Source of the DNA: Blasia pusilla | Lineage: Eukaryota > Marchantiophyta > Marchantiopsida > Blasiales | DNA length: 64,000 nt | NCBI GenBank assembly: GCA_050084515.1 | Contig: CM114272.1 | Coordinates: forward strand, 2,046,001 to 2,110,000 | Direction of reading: 5' to 3' | Shown: piece by piece, positions 48,143 through 61,031 of the stretch | Numbering within the stretch: position 1 is the first letter of the stretch | Layout: each line of letters starts with the position of its first letter | The notes under the pieces: generated by a model | What the model saw: the letters and a program-made list of their open reading frames with translations, nothing else | Database searches by the model: none | What the model was told of the DNA's origin: nothing | Translations under genes and position numbers: made by a program

Positions 48143-48515
48143 TATTGATTGATTCAAGGATCACGTGGTGACTTGTATGTGCAAATTACAATTTTTTGGA
48201 TATTTTTAGGGGAAGAGCTATTTTGGCTCTTCCCAAGGGTATAGAAGGTGGGGAGATGGCTCTCACTAGCTAGCCATATTTCTCATGTTGAGCCTAGGAA
48301 GAACAATCCTATTGCATGGGGATCATCTATTTTTCTATTCCATGCTAGATGACGCCTTGATTTAGTCAATGGTCACATAGTAACTTGAACATGCTAATTA
48401 CTTTGGCTATTTTTAGGGTAAGAGCTATTTTGGCTTCCAAGGGAATAAAGGGTGGGGAGATAATTCTAAGCTCTCACTAGCTAGCCACCTTTCTCATGTT
48501 GAACCTAGGGGAATT
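48143..48515. repeat. Tandem duplication, period about 207 bp
   Basis: Two copies share, in order, a block like TATTTTTAGGG(G/T)AAGAGC, a GGTGGGGAGAT block and CTCTCACTAGCTAGCCA. The first copy is about 48143-48345 and the second 48352-48515. The origin is unknown. Confidence 0.7.
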
Positions 48516-48519
48516 CATC

Positions 48520-50285
48520 GTTTTAGAGTTTGGTAGGATCTTGAGTGCTAAAGTATGGATTCCATTATGGTTGAAGATGGATGTGGCTTGATGGCTATAT
48601 CTAGATTCGATAATGGAGTTGGCTGTGTGTGCCATTTTACTTTGATTTTATTAACTCCTAAACTATACGATGCAGTGGTGTAACTCAACAGTCCTTGCGA
48701 CTTTTGAAAACCTATTCTGATCATCCATTTCGTACATCCAATTGGCTTACAAGATGGATAATCAGGGTTATAAGTAATATTTGAGTCATCCAAAACTAAC
48801 ATATGGGGCACTCAACCTGCACACTCTTCTCTTGAGATGTGTACAACGCGACAACAAGCGACGTTATGCAACAACACTCTATGCTAATCTATCGTCTCAT
48901 TAATGTTGAACAACTAGTAACTTGAACATCCCAAAAAATTCTATGCCCCCTATCATTCTACATTATTTATGCTCCAAACATCCATACAACCAAAGAACAT
49001 CCAACAACAAATATCTAACATCCAAAAATCCCTTACATCTGCGGGTGAAAAACAAAATGAGTGACTAGACACTTATGTCAATGTGAATTCTTGGAAATTC
49101 CAAACTCTATCCCAACTTGGTCTTGAAAACAAACTCCTCTAGTCAGCCCGTTGTGCTCCTCAATGCTATTAGTACTAAATCCTCCCCTATGATATTGTGT
49201 AATAATGACGACACAAAATTTCTATAAGCGACATAATACTTGATGAAAAATGGGGGAAAAAATCACATCCCCTCCTCTATCACCACTATAATACTATATG
49301 CAATGCTATTTAGAGCTAGTGCGGCTCCACCGCTCTGCGAACGAGACGCTACCTTACAACGTTGAGAGATAATCGACGACGCCTTGCAATTACAAGCATT
49401 AAGGCACAATACTCGATTGACGTCGAGTGTCTACAAATCACTAAGCATATCAAAGCATAACTTGACCCCATAAAAAAGTACTTCTTTCTTATTGTTAATT
49501 GAACGATAATTAAGAGATAATTAAGAACGAATAGATGATGGAAAACAAATGTAAGCATATGGATAACATTTTATATGGAAGTCGTCAAAATGGCTTACTA
49601 TTTCCACACATAAGCACGAAATGATGATCATTTTAATGGGACTATTGTAACCACTATGAGGAGAAATTTAAAATTTCTTATAATTACTCCTTAATCGGGA
49701 GTAGAAAAATAAAAATTTGATTAATTTTAATGGAAAATGAATAACAAATTTTTTTGTGTAGAAATAAGGATAATGGAAAAAAAATTAGGGCGTTGATCTG
49801 AAATTTTGGAAGTTGGTGGAGCAAAGCTACAAGAGTTCAAATTTGGGTGAACTTTAGAGAGCTGATTTTTTTTCATAAAGGTAGCGGAGTTGGAAAAAAA
49901 TTAAAAGGTCAACTTTTGAATAAAAGAAAATAGAACACACGGTTATTCATATAATACTTTTACTTAAAAGAGTACCTTTTCATTTTTCCAACTTCACAAC
50001 CTCCTTAAAAAAAAATCAACGCACTAAATTTCATTCAAATTTGAATTCTTCTTACACTAATCTCCAAAATTTTGGGTTACCAACTTAAATATAAAATTTC
50101 CTCATATTTCTTTCAAAAAATTCACATTATTTCCTTTTCACTTTTCTTTTACACAAAATGTGAATGTACACCATCTCTCACTCCAACGAATCCTCCTATA
50201 AGCCGTTAGATGGGGTAAAAGATCCCCAACCTCCTCACCAATGAATACCCTCGAGCTCGCATATTGTAGATCACTCATTTTCTTT
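48520..50285. other. AT-rich DNA, nothing recognised
   Basis: Short unconserved frames only. Confidence 0.45.
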
Positions 50286-50289
50286 TCTT

Positions 50290-50760
50290 AATCTATGAAA
50301 CAAGAATTATTTCTCCCTTTCTTTCTCTCTCATGGCAAGCAAACCCTCTGCCCTAATGAAATGCCTAGGAGAATCATAAATCCGCCATCTCTTGAAAGGG
50401 GCTTCAACAAAGAAAGAGTGAACTCTCAATCTCTTTGGATATATCCACTCTCTTTCCCCAAACTCTCTCATTGGTGATCTGTTCACAAAAGTTATCCACG
50501 TCGTTGCTTCTTGAACTCGAAAAATAGGTCATCGATCACTTCATGAAATAAATACCTCTATTATTGGAATAAAAATGTATGCAAAGTAATAAATTCTTCA
50601 GTAGGATTCCAACTGAATTCAAAACAAAGAAAAACTTACTCTCTCAAGGTACCTTGGTTTTCAACAAGTCAACCTTGTCCTCTTGAGAATATCCTCTAAT
50701 TAACTTGAAAGCACTTAACGTATTTCTTATTTAACTGCTACGAAAGACGCGACAAAATAC
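50290..50760 (+). repeat. Diverged copy of the LTR-like family
   Basis: Follows the order of 7850-8310 with many substitutions: a TCATGNCAAGCAAACCC block, GCTTCAACAAAGAAAGAGTGA, CCCAAACTCTCTC, TTCTTGAACTC, a CAACAAGTCAACCTTGTCCTC block, and a CGAAAGACGCGACAA end matching the CGTGACAA boundary. Confidence 0.55.
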
Positions 50761-51698
50761 ATAAGAAGTGATGAAATGATTGGGAAGAAAATCACTTGAT
50801 TTTCCAATCTTATTTAAGGTCGTCGCGAGTTTTGATAAATGGCAAAGCTTTTCTTAACAAATGTGAATCCTAAACATCACGCATGTACAAGATGAACATT
50901 ACGTTGTTCCTGCTCTCCCTTTCTTCATGTATGGATGTGATTTTCCTCTCATCCAATAGTTAGCCTTGCCTTCATTCTTGTTTGAGGGCTTGATGAATTG
51001 ACCTACGAGTTGAGATTTCCACGATATGGTTTATTGCAAAAACAGAAACCATAATACACCCCAAACATCACACTTACCAAAAAAACCTTCCCAAATAAAA
51101 CCAAATCTCAACAAATGATCAATATAGACCCCCAAAATACACGAATATCAATATACTACAAAAGACTTGCATGACCATACTTTTAATTGTACAAACTAGT
51201 TATAAAGAAGACGCTCCATACTTGGGCTAGTCATGAGTTTCCATGAATGGCTAAAGATTTCCCAAACCTTGTCAATCATTTGCGGAAACTCATGACTTCA
51301 ATGTGCAAGATAAGCACTTGGTCATCAGAACTCCCTCTTGTTCCATGCGGTGATCTTATTTTCTTCTTGTTCTCCATTTAGGGTGTCACAATGAAAGTGG
51401 TGGGCTTGCTTTTCATGTTCTTCAAGGGCAGGGCGAATTGATGGAATTGATATTTACAGAGTATGGCTTTTGGGAAAAAACAGAAAGCAGAAGACATCTT
51501 ATGTCGAGAAGGACAATGACTAGTATACCTCACACTCCTGATGTCAGCTCTTGAGGAAGTTGGTGTGATATTAGGCTTTGATCCAGGATTTCACAAATTT
51601 GTGACCTTAACTCTCTAGAAAGCTAAAATGATTTGCCCAGCTGTGAGAAAGGTTGTAGACACAACATTTGTCTGAGACGCGCGAGACTCCAACAATTG

Positions 51699-54600
51699 TT
51701 ATTGAAACTCTAAGATCACATCATCAACCGCCAACGTCGTTCCTTCTTTGGGAAGGACAGCCTTGACTATGCCAGCATGGTCGGCACGAAGAACATTGCG
51801 CATTTTCATGGCTTCAAGTACTGCAAGTTCATCTCCTGGTGCCACCTGCTCAGATGATCATGAATCAGTACAAGCTGGGGTCATTGCATCTGATCCATAC
51901 GTGCAGTTCTGACCCTTAAGTGTGACTTTGCAGAGATTTCTGGAAGCATGTACAACTGCCACAATATATGCTCCGGATGAGACCTTGGAGTTGACACTGC
52001 CCAGATGACCAGTGACCACAACCAACGCTGGGTAGTTGAGAATCCGAACTAACGTACCTCTTGGCCAGCCTTGACTGCAACAGAGATGAGGCTGCCTGCC
52101 ATAGGCGCTCTTAAGATCTGGACAGAGCATGAAAAGATTAGTTTATATATAAGTTGTCGTCAAGCTCAAGGACTTCAGTGTACGACATCAACTGGGTGCT
52201 TGGTTGTCTTGTAGGGAGGAATTCCTCCCTCTCGATCAAACGTTCCTGAAATGAACAATGAGAGTAAAGGGATGCAACAACTCAAGGCAAAAGAGGCAGA
52301 ACGTTGCAAAGAATCTACAACCCAATTGATCTGTGCGTCTTGAACTGTCTACATATCCTTGAAAGGTAAATGCAGATGTTCAGAGCATTTCCACGTTGAT
52401 AGTTGCATAAAAATAAACCAGAAAGTCACCAAACACGAAGAATGACACGCTAAAACACATAATTACCTTACTGAAATCTTCCACCTGTGGAGGTTTCATG
52501 TATTTCGAAAGAGATGCTTGCAGGGGGGTTTGCAGAAGAACCTCAACCTGTCAAGTTTTGAAAGTTCTGGGTTACTAATGTGAACAGTATCCAAAGTTAA
52601 GCATCCACAAATTTTACTTTAGAAGATGCATCCCATGAGCACAACCTTGGGGTATTGAATGACAGCCATAAAAAAGCTTCTAAAAGTTATCATATTCATT
52701 TACCTCCGATCCCTGATAAAGAATATGATAACCTCGAGGCAGACGTTTCAGCAATTGACATGTCAAAGGTTTGCCATCCACTACAGCATCTACAACCCAA
52801 GGTTTCACAGTGTGCTTTGCCACCTCCTTGGTCTTGTTATTTACATCCACTTCCTGAAGAGACATGATATCAAGCAGAGAGAATGGATTAGAATAAAACT
52901 AATTTTAACGTCATTGGAGACCAAAAGTTGAAGGTCTAAACAGCGACATGCAAGAACACCAGCTCATTCGAGTCATTTAGGCATCTCTTCTAACGCTCTT
53001 TCACATATTCACCTCGCTACTAGAAACCTCCTCCATGAAACAGCCTAGGGACTTCTGACCTTCATAACCAAGAAAAGAACAGGCAGTGGAATCTCTCCAT
53101 ATGGGCAATATCTGTGCCCTGCCAATAGTTGCAGATACTTGTCCCAATGGACTTTTATTTCCCTCTCGATTATGCAATTTACCTGTTCCGTGATCTAGGT
53201 TATAAGATCCAGTATAAAATTGCACAAATTTCTATTTGCGAGGCAGATCTTCTTCTAGATGAAGTTTCTTACTGAGATCCAACTCGGATTTGTGATTTGC
53301 TCGTGGATGGAAAGGTCTCTTCAGCAAAGGAACCCCACATATACTAGTGACTTGGAGTCAAACGAGTTAAGAGTATGAATAACTCTGACGTTCCTTGCAA
53401 GGTTTGTGGGGCATACCAGAGGCAGGTCCAACAGGAAAGACTAAGTTTTAACTAAGTTTTGTGACATTTTCTAAACAACAGAAAAGAATCCACTTGAACC
53501 AAACTCTCTTCTTGTGGAAAAGAAGTGAAAGGAAAATCATCAAATTGACAAAGTAGGTATTCGCGCCACGTACTTTTAGATCACACTGTCTGTAGTAGCG
53601 AAAGACAGGACTTGATTTTGATTTCCATCCCACATCTCAAATAACTTCCAATCACATTCTAACTACACCCTGATGCATAAGTGAAGTATAGTCACTTGCC
53701 AGCAGTATTTCCAGAGGATCTTCTCCAGATTTTGATGTAACTGAAACTGCATGATCCTCTCCCCCAATTGTTATCACCAAGTCCAAAGGCCATAGACTAC
53801 CTCGAGCAAATCCATTCATTGACGGAAGAAGATATTTCTTACTCAAGTGCAGAAGAGTCATGAGAGCAATGACGTCCTCCTGTTTGACACGAAAATGTAC
53901 TGTGATGTTCGCTTATAGGCCTAAAAAATAAGCTTCACAATTATCAATGATGAATTCTTCACTCCAACACTAGATCTCCTCCGAGGAAGAGGTTGCTGCA
54001 TGGCAACACTCAATCATGAAAATCAGAGAAGACAGGACTTTTACAAGTTGTTGAGAAGTCAAAATTGCCGGTTGCCAGCCATCAGGGTAATGCTCCTGAA
54101 TGAATTTGGTTGAAAAGTTACCCTCTGCAAAGGCCTGTGACACCAACTGATCAGTCATGAATTGAATATCTGGGAAAACCTCCTACGTTCAATACTGCTT
54201 ACTTTACGGGGTTTAGCTGGCAGTAGCCTTACTGACCGGTTGGGATAAAATAGATCTTAGAAAAGGTATGTTGTGCTGGCAGTAGCCTTACTTACCGGTT
54301 GGGATAAAATAGATCTGAGAAAAGGTATGTTGTGCAAAGGTCCCCTTATAATGTACCTATCCAAAGCGCACTGCATATCACAACAGAGTTTACAAAGACA
54401 TGGTTTATTGAGGAGAAGTACTCCAATTTTTGGAAGATGAAAATTTTCCAACCTAAAACCCCAGTGGAAGCCATATTTAGCCACAAAATTCAACGATTAT
54501 GATTTTGAAGCATAAAGAAGAAATACGCAAACTATAATTGTCTCAGGTCCATATGGTAGTATATTTGAGGTTCGGTATGAGCATACTACGACTTCAACAG

Positions 54601-57600
54601 TGTTTGAAGATTACATTTAACATAGGGTGGTCAAAGGACTCCCAGCATCCATAACGTTTGCTTTAGAAAACAAACTCATATCTCATAAAGCGTGTTTTTT
54701 TTATCTGTTTACCTCCAGAGAAGCCAGTGCAGCATCACGATGAGGACCCCATGCTGTAACCTGCAGAATGAGTTCCTCAGAAGTGTAAGCAAAGACTCAG
54801 ACAGTTTCCGGGCTTCCAACTCGTTGAAAGACACTACACTACTAAAATCCATGGGTGTAACCATTGTTAGGATAACACTACGAATAACTGAAAGGAACAC
54901 AACTAATTGATTTCTATGGCATGGGGTGGGGTGGATAAGAATATTTCCCTTGTCACTATCTGCTTTGAACGAAAAAGTTCTTACGACCTCTACGAATGTC
55001 GTTAAAGATATGAAGAGATTGAGATCAAGTTGAAGACGTCCATGGTACTCTTTGATACATACTTTTGATATCATTGGGTCGTAGTAGATGCTGATTTCAC
55101 TGCCCTCCTCCACACCCGAGTCCACTCGTACTGTTTCCTGCCTGGTTTGGGCCACTGGTTCCATGTATCGTCGCAACCTTCCACTCATCCTGTCCAGCTT
55201 TTTCAATCAGTAAAAACAAGGCCATTGAAATTTTCGATTTTGACAATGGAAGTAGGTGTTTCATAAGTACAAACAAACAACATGTTCATCCTTCCAAAAC
55301 CTTAAGGGCTTGGGCCGTTTTTAAACATATATTCTTCCTAAATCATATTGGAGTAGATTTATGAAATAAACTCAAAGCACCCCACGTCCTTCACATATAC
55401 TAAACCATACTCACGGTAAAAATCCTCTTCTGGCATCCTCTGCATAGACACGGGCTTCCATTGACCAGCCTCGTATTTGAGCTGCTCGATCCTGGGTGAT
55501 TTCCAATTTCTCCCCTGTAGCAATCTTCATAAGAAGTCAACAAGAAGTTCCCATTAAAAGATATATATACTTTCCGAGTGGACCAAGTGTGTGGACTAAT
55601 CAGCTGTTATAGTGAGAAATGATTGAAAGAGAGAAAGACTTCAGAATTACACCATTTGGCAACTTTCTTTAGTGACTTCACTGGGTGTAGGATGAACTCT
55701 AAAATTTCTGAATTTCGCTAAGATACTTTTTGATTTCACATTTTATCACACCTCTCTTCCTTCACCAACAACCTATAGAGTGTACGTGTCCTCAGGTTCG
55801 AAAGAAAGTTCCTATGTAATCATACAATAGAACTTCTAAATGACTGAGAAGCAAAGAAGAGACGACGTACCTTGATCATTTGCTCAACCAAGTCAAGCCC
55901 AGTTATGCACTCTGTGACTGGATGCTCCACCTGCGATTCAATTACACATTATCTGCAAATTAATACACTGAGTAGTCTCAGCTCTACCCATCATTCAACT
56001 TTCAGCATCTTGGTCAATTCTCAATGCCCAGTCTCCAATTCAGCATGAGTAGGTGCTCATTTTCAAGATCCTTGTCTGCTCATGTAAGCATTCTTCCAGT
56101 TTTTCTGCATATAGAAATCAATACTAACGGTGTTGGATCGTCGTCACTATAAACCTGTAAAGCACAAATAACATTAAAGAGGGAAAAGTACTATTCATGG
56201 ACATTTTGTCATTAGACAAATACCTGTAATCGTGTGTTCATTTCAAGGAAGTAAAATCTTTTGAACTTGTCCACCAAGAACTCCACGGTACCTGCCATTT
56301 CAAAACTTACTATTTTCAAGGTCCATTCTAGTTGTTGATAAGCGATCCAGATAATTGGGTTTTTCAAAGCATTACTACACCGATGCTCAAAGAATGTTGT
56401 ATGATTCACCTGATGACTGATACTTCACAGCCTTGGCCAATGCAACTGCTTGCTGGCCCATGGCTTTCCGGGTCTCCTCGTCTAAGAAAACACTGGGTGC
56501 TTCTTCAATTACCTGAAATCATGCATTCTATATCTGTCACCAATATATGACCACACACTCTTTCACTACTCTCGTCCTAAATATTGCCCACAGTACTTAA
56601 TTCCCATTCTACACCTTGCCTTATTTTCACAAATAATTTTCTTGGAACTTCCAATGGCTCAGAGATGTCAGAATTTTCAATCTGAGGAACCAGAAATTTC
56701 ACCTCGTGTTTAGGGATGACTACTGGTACACAATCAAAATAAATGAGCTACTAATGGTTTCATCCATGGTGCAGCTGGTCCATTTTGTCTGAATTGCGCT
56801 CTGTTACTGTGACCTCAACAATGGACATAAGTATCCCACCAAAAGACCAGCAAACCTTTTGATTTCTGCGCTGTATTGAACACTCCCTCTCAGGTAGATA
56901 GACCTGTACCAAACAACTTTGCACCCATTAGAACTTGACCAAATTTAAAGCATGTCATATCAGAAGTGTGAGAATATTATGGACTTGAGTGTGTCCCAAG
57001 ATTTGGATCACATCAGGAACACAAGAAAACTTTATTTTTCATGCCTCATTCCTTATCTCAGGCATCTGCTCATAGGTGCACAAACATACCACATTGCCAT
57101 GCGCATCTCCCAAGATTTGGATCTCAATATGCCTTGGCTGCTCAATGAAACTGGCACATGACATTGTCCATTAAATGAACAAGGAGACAGAAATGATGGC
57201 ACAAGTCAAACAGCCTGAAACATAGAGTCCAGGACCTTTGAGGTTCCAAGCAAAAGGTCAGGGAACTGCAAATTTCCTGGTGTAGTTCCTATTTTCATAG
57301 ACAATGCACAAAAGAGGTGTGACAAGAGACAGTGCCAGCCCATATTTCTGTCCATTTACCGCTCAATAAAAATTCGCCCATCACCAAAACTTGATAGAGC
57401 TTCCTCATGACATAAACGAAAAGCCTCCCGTGTTTCTGCTTCATTCCTGAAGAAATCATACTGAAGCTCATAAGGCACAAGTAATGGGTGGAAAAATCAG
57501 GATGTGAATTGTATAGGAAAATAGAATATTCTAGAACACCAGGAATCAACTGTAGCAAATTAGTCTGAGCTACAAAAAGGAAAATGTGGGAGTTTAGGGT

Positions 57601-60576
57601 TTAGGGTCTAAATCCTAAACCCAGCCAAGTCTAAACCCTAAACCCAGAGCATGCTACCACACCCTTTTGACTGATAATTGGACTAAAACAACCATGGCTA
57701 GTAACAAATAAACTCCACAGCAATCCAGATTATATCCAACATCATGTGAAAAGAACGTGCTTATTTAGAGAGATGTAACTACTCCAATCTTACCGCCATC
57801 AACACAGGTTTACACACTCAAGACCTGAAGGCTAAGTTCGAAACAGCTCATAATTCAGAACTCCAAAGGACATACTGACCAGGCTATCCGCATTCCCTTT
57901 CCCCCTCCCCCTGCTGATGCCTTGAGCATCACTGGGTAACCAACATCTTTGGCTGTCATCTCAAATGTCACAAGAAAAGTTAGACCTGCTCGATCTGTCT
58001 CCGGTAGACCAGTTAAATTAGCATGCAATCTATTTTTTATTTTGACATAAAACTAAAGAGAACACAACTGATCCAAGGTAATATCAGAGCTATAAAACAT
58101 AGTAAGGAACCAAATCTAAACAATTGCAAGATATGCACACCTATTTTTGCAGCATGATCTACATCGGTAATTATATCTTGACATCCGGGTATTATGTTCA
58201 CTCCAGCTTCTTTGGCTCGACGCTTACTTTCAATCTGTTTTAGGATTGCATCATACAAAGTCACTGGATGATTTGGAACAATTCATGTACGACAGTGGAA
58301 GAGAAAGTCTTCCACTGTATAACCTTAGACCCAAAGAAAAAATAAATAGGATCAATCGTAGCCTTCACAGAGTCTGAATGACATTGCACATGTTACTGGC
58401 CTAGTAAAAATAATCATGATAAGCATGGACTGAAAGAGATCGTTCCTGGACTCAAGGAATCTATCGCCTCAGTGAAGTAAATGCTGGTGACCAGCATTTA
58501 CTGCACTGAAGTGATTGAGAGAATGATGTCTTGAATTGACAGACACAGAACCTTATCACCCATAGCAGCTATGGCAGCAGCTGAAGGGCCAATAAAGGTC
58601 ACCCCAGCAGCATCCAATTTGTTCACAAAGCTCGAGTTCTCCGACAGGAAGCCATAACCTGGATGTACCTGCATATATTCTCTTACTATGAGTAACTACA
58701 AAATATTCCTAGCATATTCCGGCTCACTGATGAAAACGAATCTAACTCTACAGTCAATAAATGGGCAGGGTTTAGCTGTAAAATGAAAAGCTGCCAAATT
58801 GAAGTAATTCATATTTTGATTAAAAAGGAAGTTACGTTCAGTTATCTTGACCATCAAACTCAAACCATGAGACCTCCTTACTTTCTTTTGTAATGAGGTT
58901 CCAAAGACAGCAGAAAAGAGCAACAGAAAGTTACCACGAAAGGTGTTGCGAACGTACACAGTCTGCCTTAGTGTGACGAATAGCTGCAAGTATTGCATCC
59001 TGATTTAGATAGCTACTTATTGATGGTGCAGGACCCTGCACATACACAGCCAGTGCATATGCGGTGAGTTGTGCGGGGCAAAAAATCTCCAGAAAAACCG
59101 CATTTTCTCGTAACTAGGTCAATTCCATTTTCCAGGGTTGATTCTAAGAAGGCTTTTAATCTGGCTAGTCACACCAAATACCGAAACCATCGCACCTGCA
59201 TTCACATGTATCACTACATCAAGAGTCATTTTTGAATTACAATACTCGTATGTGCTGCTGGCACAGAAAGTCCTGATACAAAAGTAGCTGGGAGTGAATT
59301 CAAGCCATGTTACACAAAAGCATCTCGGAGCAGCTCATCTCACTATCCAGCATATTCACAAGCTTCGCCAAAATTTTCCTGCTGAATCTATTCAGCAACA
59401 GACATTAATGCGTTTAGAGCTTCAGTTTCGTCACACTTAATATCAATGCGTTCGTAAACCACAGATTTTTAAATTCACATAATCCTCACTTTTCGAGAGG
59501 TGGCATAAAGCAAATTCTCTTGCAAAGATAGTGTCTATTTTTCTCAGCAACGGTCCTTGTGACTTTTGCAGCTTCATTCCTGATATCTATCTCAGTTGCC
59601 ACTGTTATCTTGGTCTCTGGGAATTTTCTTGAGCTTGGATGTAAGGCATACATATGAGGGGACTTACTACACAAACGGCCTGATCTGCAAAGCGCACATG
59701 TTTGCTATCAGCATCAGGCTCGCTGTAGACAGCCACGGTTTTCATGCCAAGCTTTTTCGCTGTCTGCATCACTCTTATAGCAATCTCTCCCCTGTTTGCC
59801 ACCAGAATTTTCTCCAATTTCTGCTTTGCAACCAACGAAATTTCTTGTTTTATAGACAATCTCACCAAACGAAATTCCAGACATCCCAGTCAGACAAGGA
59901 CTCCGAGCTTCTCTACACTACTACGAGTATGAGCAGGAATTTGCATGATTCAGCTGATTTTCGACATCGATAATGCACCATTCTGTTGATATCTACAATG
60001 ACGGACATCCACAAGTAAAGTTTCAAAAATTTCATGATCCGTCTACCAGAAAGCGAGCCCATGGTATCTGAGCTAAATCTAAACCTCCCACTCAACCGAA
60101 TCAAAGTAAAACAGTTGCACTGCAATTACTTGGATTTAAATTTATGAAAACTGCAACGACCTAAGCAAAATGCAACCTCGCCGCGATCATATGCCTTCTT
60201 TAGAAATAGAATTGGCAAGTTTGGTCAATCTTCACCACATCGAAGGTATGACTCCAGTTTAAATTGATATAGCTCGCTACGTTAATAGGAGATCAACCCA
60301 ACCATCGGTTCAAACAAAGGGTTCAGGGTTCTAAACATCACAAACAGTCAAAATATTGCAGAGAACTTATTCTCTCTCCAGTCAACTCACCCTGAGAGGA
60401 ACATCCTGAGACGAAAAAAGACGAATCCATTGGGCTCCACGGCCCAATGTGTTCACGTCACTGTACCGGGCAGTAAAATCATCCGAAAAGTGGGAGTAAC
60501 GCGCAGCTACCACTGAACCATTCCTACGAGCCCCTCTCAAGGCCAGTTTTAAAAGCACCTGCGACTGGATCCGCAT
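51699..60576 (-). CDS. PCCA: Propionyl-CoA carboxylase alpha chain (PCCA-like), complete
   Basis: Biotin-dependent mitochondrial carboxylase subunit. The family carboxylates biotin with ATP and bicarbonate for transfer to propionyl-CoA by a beta chain. Joining 22 exons with matching phases gives 743 residues. Residues 1-62 ([20 protein letters not shown]...) are Arg- and Ser-rich with no acidic residue in the first 30, a likely mitochondrial presequence. Biotin carboxylase follows: [26 protein letters not shown], the ATP-grasp loop [10 protein letters not shown] (about 218-227), [12 protein letters not shown] (about 288-299), EMNTRLQ then VEHP (about 350-360) and [10 protein letters not shown] (about 446-455). 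A PCC-type BT domain spans about 500-670 ([14 protein letters not shown]). The biotinyl domain ends the protein, with AMKM and biotinyl Lys 709, 34 residues from the end. SSYLNQDAI and [11 protein letters not shown] favour PCCA over plant methylcrotonyl-CoA carboxylase. A longer start at 60645 is possible. No frame break is visible. Confidence 0.88.
54217..54335. repeat. 59-bp tandem duplication covering an exon end
   Basis: Two copies of 59 bp (54217-54275 and 54276-54334) differ at only a few bases. The copy at higher coordinates contains the last codons of the PCCA-like exon 16 and its donor GTAAGT. The other copy repeats these codons and a second donor-like GTCAGT inside the intron. Confidence 0.9.
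57592..57645. repeat. Telomere-type motifs in inverted order
   Basis: GTTTAGGGTTTAGGGT at 57592-57607 is followed by CTAAACCCTAAACCC at 57631-57645, within intron 6 of the PCCA-like gene. TTTAGGG is the usual plant telomere unit. The short inverted pair can fold into a hairpin. Confidence 0.9.
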
Positions 60577-61020
60577 GATCCTTTCTTCCCTTGCAAATTT
60601 CTCCTGCTTCCCCGCGAAACGATCTACTGATGAAATCTCCGGCAAATTGCTCTGTATCTGTGAGTGGCAAATTGCTCTGTATCTGCCTCAACAAACCAAA
60701 GAACACCAGACTCATACACTGTTCGCGAAGCAGCCACAATCGCGAAACGAAAGTGCCAATCGCGATCCCACACTCTACGAACTCCTGAAAATGGGCCACT
60801 GTGCTTGAACCATTCGCGACGTGATTTCTTTGGCAGCGACTGACTGCCGCGTCGGATTGACAAGTAGTCCCATGCCCGTGACCTGGCCGCTGGCTGCTGA
60901 CCTGGAGGATCAGCACCCCCTGCCCGTTTCCGTTTGGCGTCAAGCATACGACGGTTAAAATTTATCGAAGTTACTCTTATAAAAAACAGTGTTGACACGT
61001 TTTACTATATTGCCGTGATA
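60577..61020 (-). promoter_or_regulatory. Leader and promoter region of the PCCA-like gene
   Basis: Upstream of the start codon, with higher GC than the flanking DNA. GGCAAATTGCTCTGTATCTG occurs twice in direct repeat, 25 bp apart, at about 60642 and 60667. The region ends where Helitron-derived DNA begins at 61032. Exact transcription start is unknown. Confidence 0.5.
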
Positions 61021-61031
61021 ATACGATAAAA

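Larger units (their letters stand above)
51699..60576 (-). other. Exon map of the PCCA-like gene
   Basis: Coding exons, 5' to 3' on the minus strand: 60576-60391, 59820-59668, 59035-58958, 58668-58552, 58234-58141, 57952-57880, 57446-57360, 57150-57090, 56903-56856, 56512-56410, 56291-56224, 55930-55871, 55524-55415, 55189-55063, 54760-54713, 54370-54296, 54134-53971, 53841-53700, 52853-52704, 52547-52467, 52117-52058, 51845-51699. All junctions are GT-AG except the donor after 53700, which is GC (GCAAGT). The donor after 53971 (GTGTTG) and the acceptor before 53841 are weak and the least certain. Phase bookkeeping closes exactly, which supports the whole model. An open stretch near 52190-52246 with a good acceptor was left out because the protein reads through without it. 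Confidence 0.8.

Noticed and set aside
52190-52246. Candidate extra exon of the PCCA-like gene with a good acceptor
   Set aside because: The protein aligns without a gap when exon 20 is joined to the exon at 52117, and including this stretch would lead to a stop.
51699-60576. Initial reading as plant methylcrotonyl-CoA carboxylase alpha (MCCA)
   Set aside because: The SSYLNQDAI block, the [11 protein letters not shown] form and the region around [14 protein letters not shown] fit PCCA better. MCCA remains the main alternative until a phylogeny is made.
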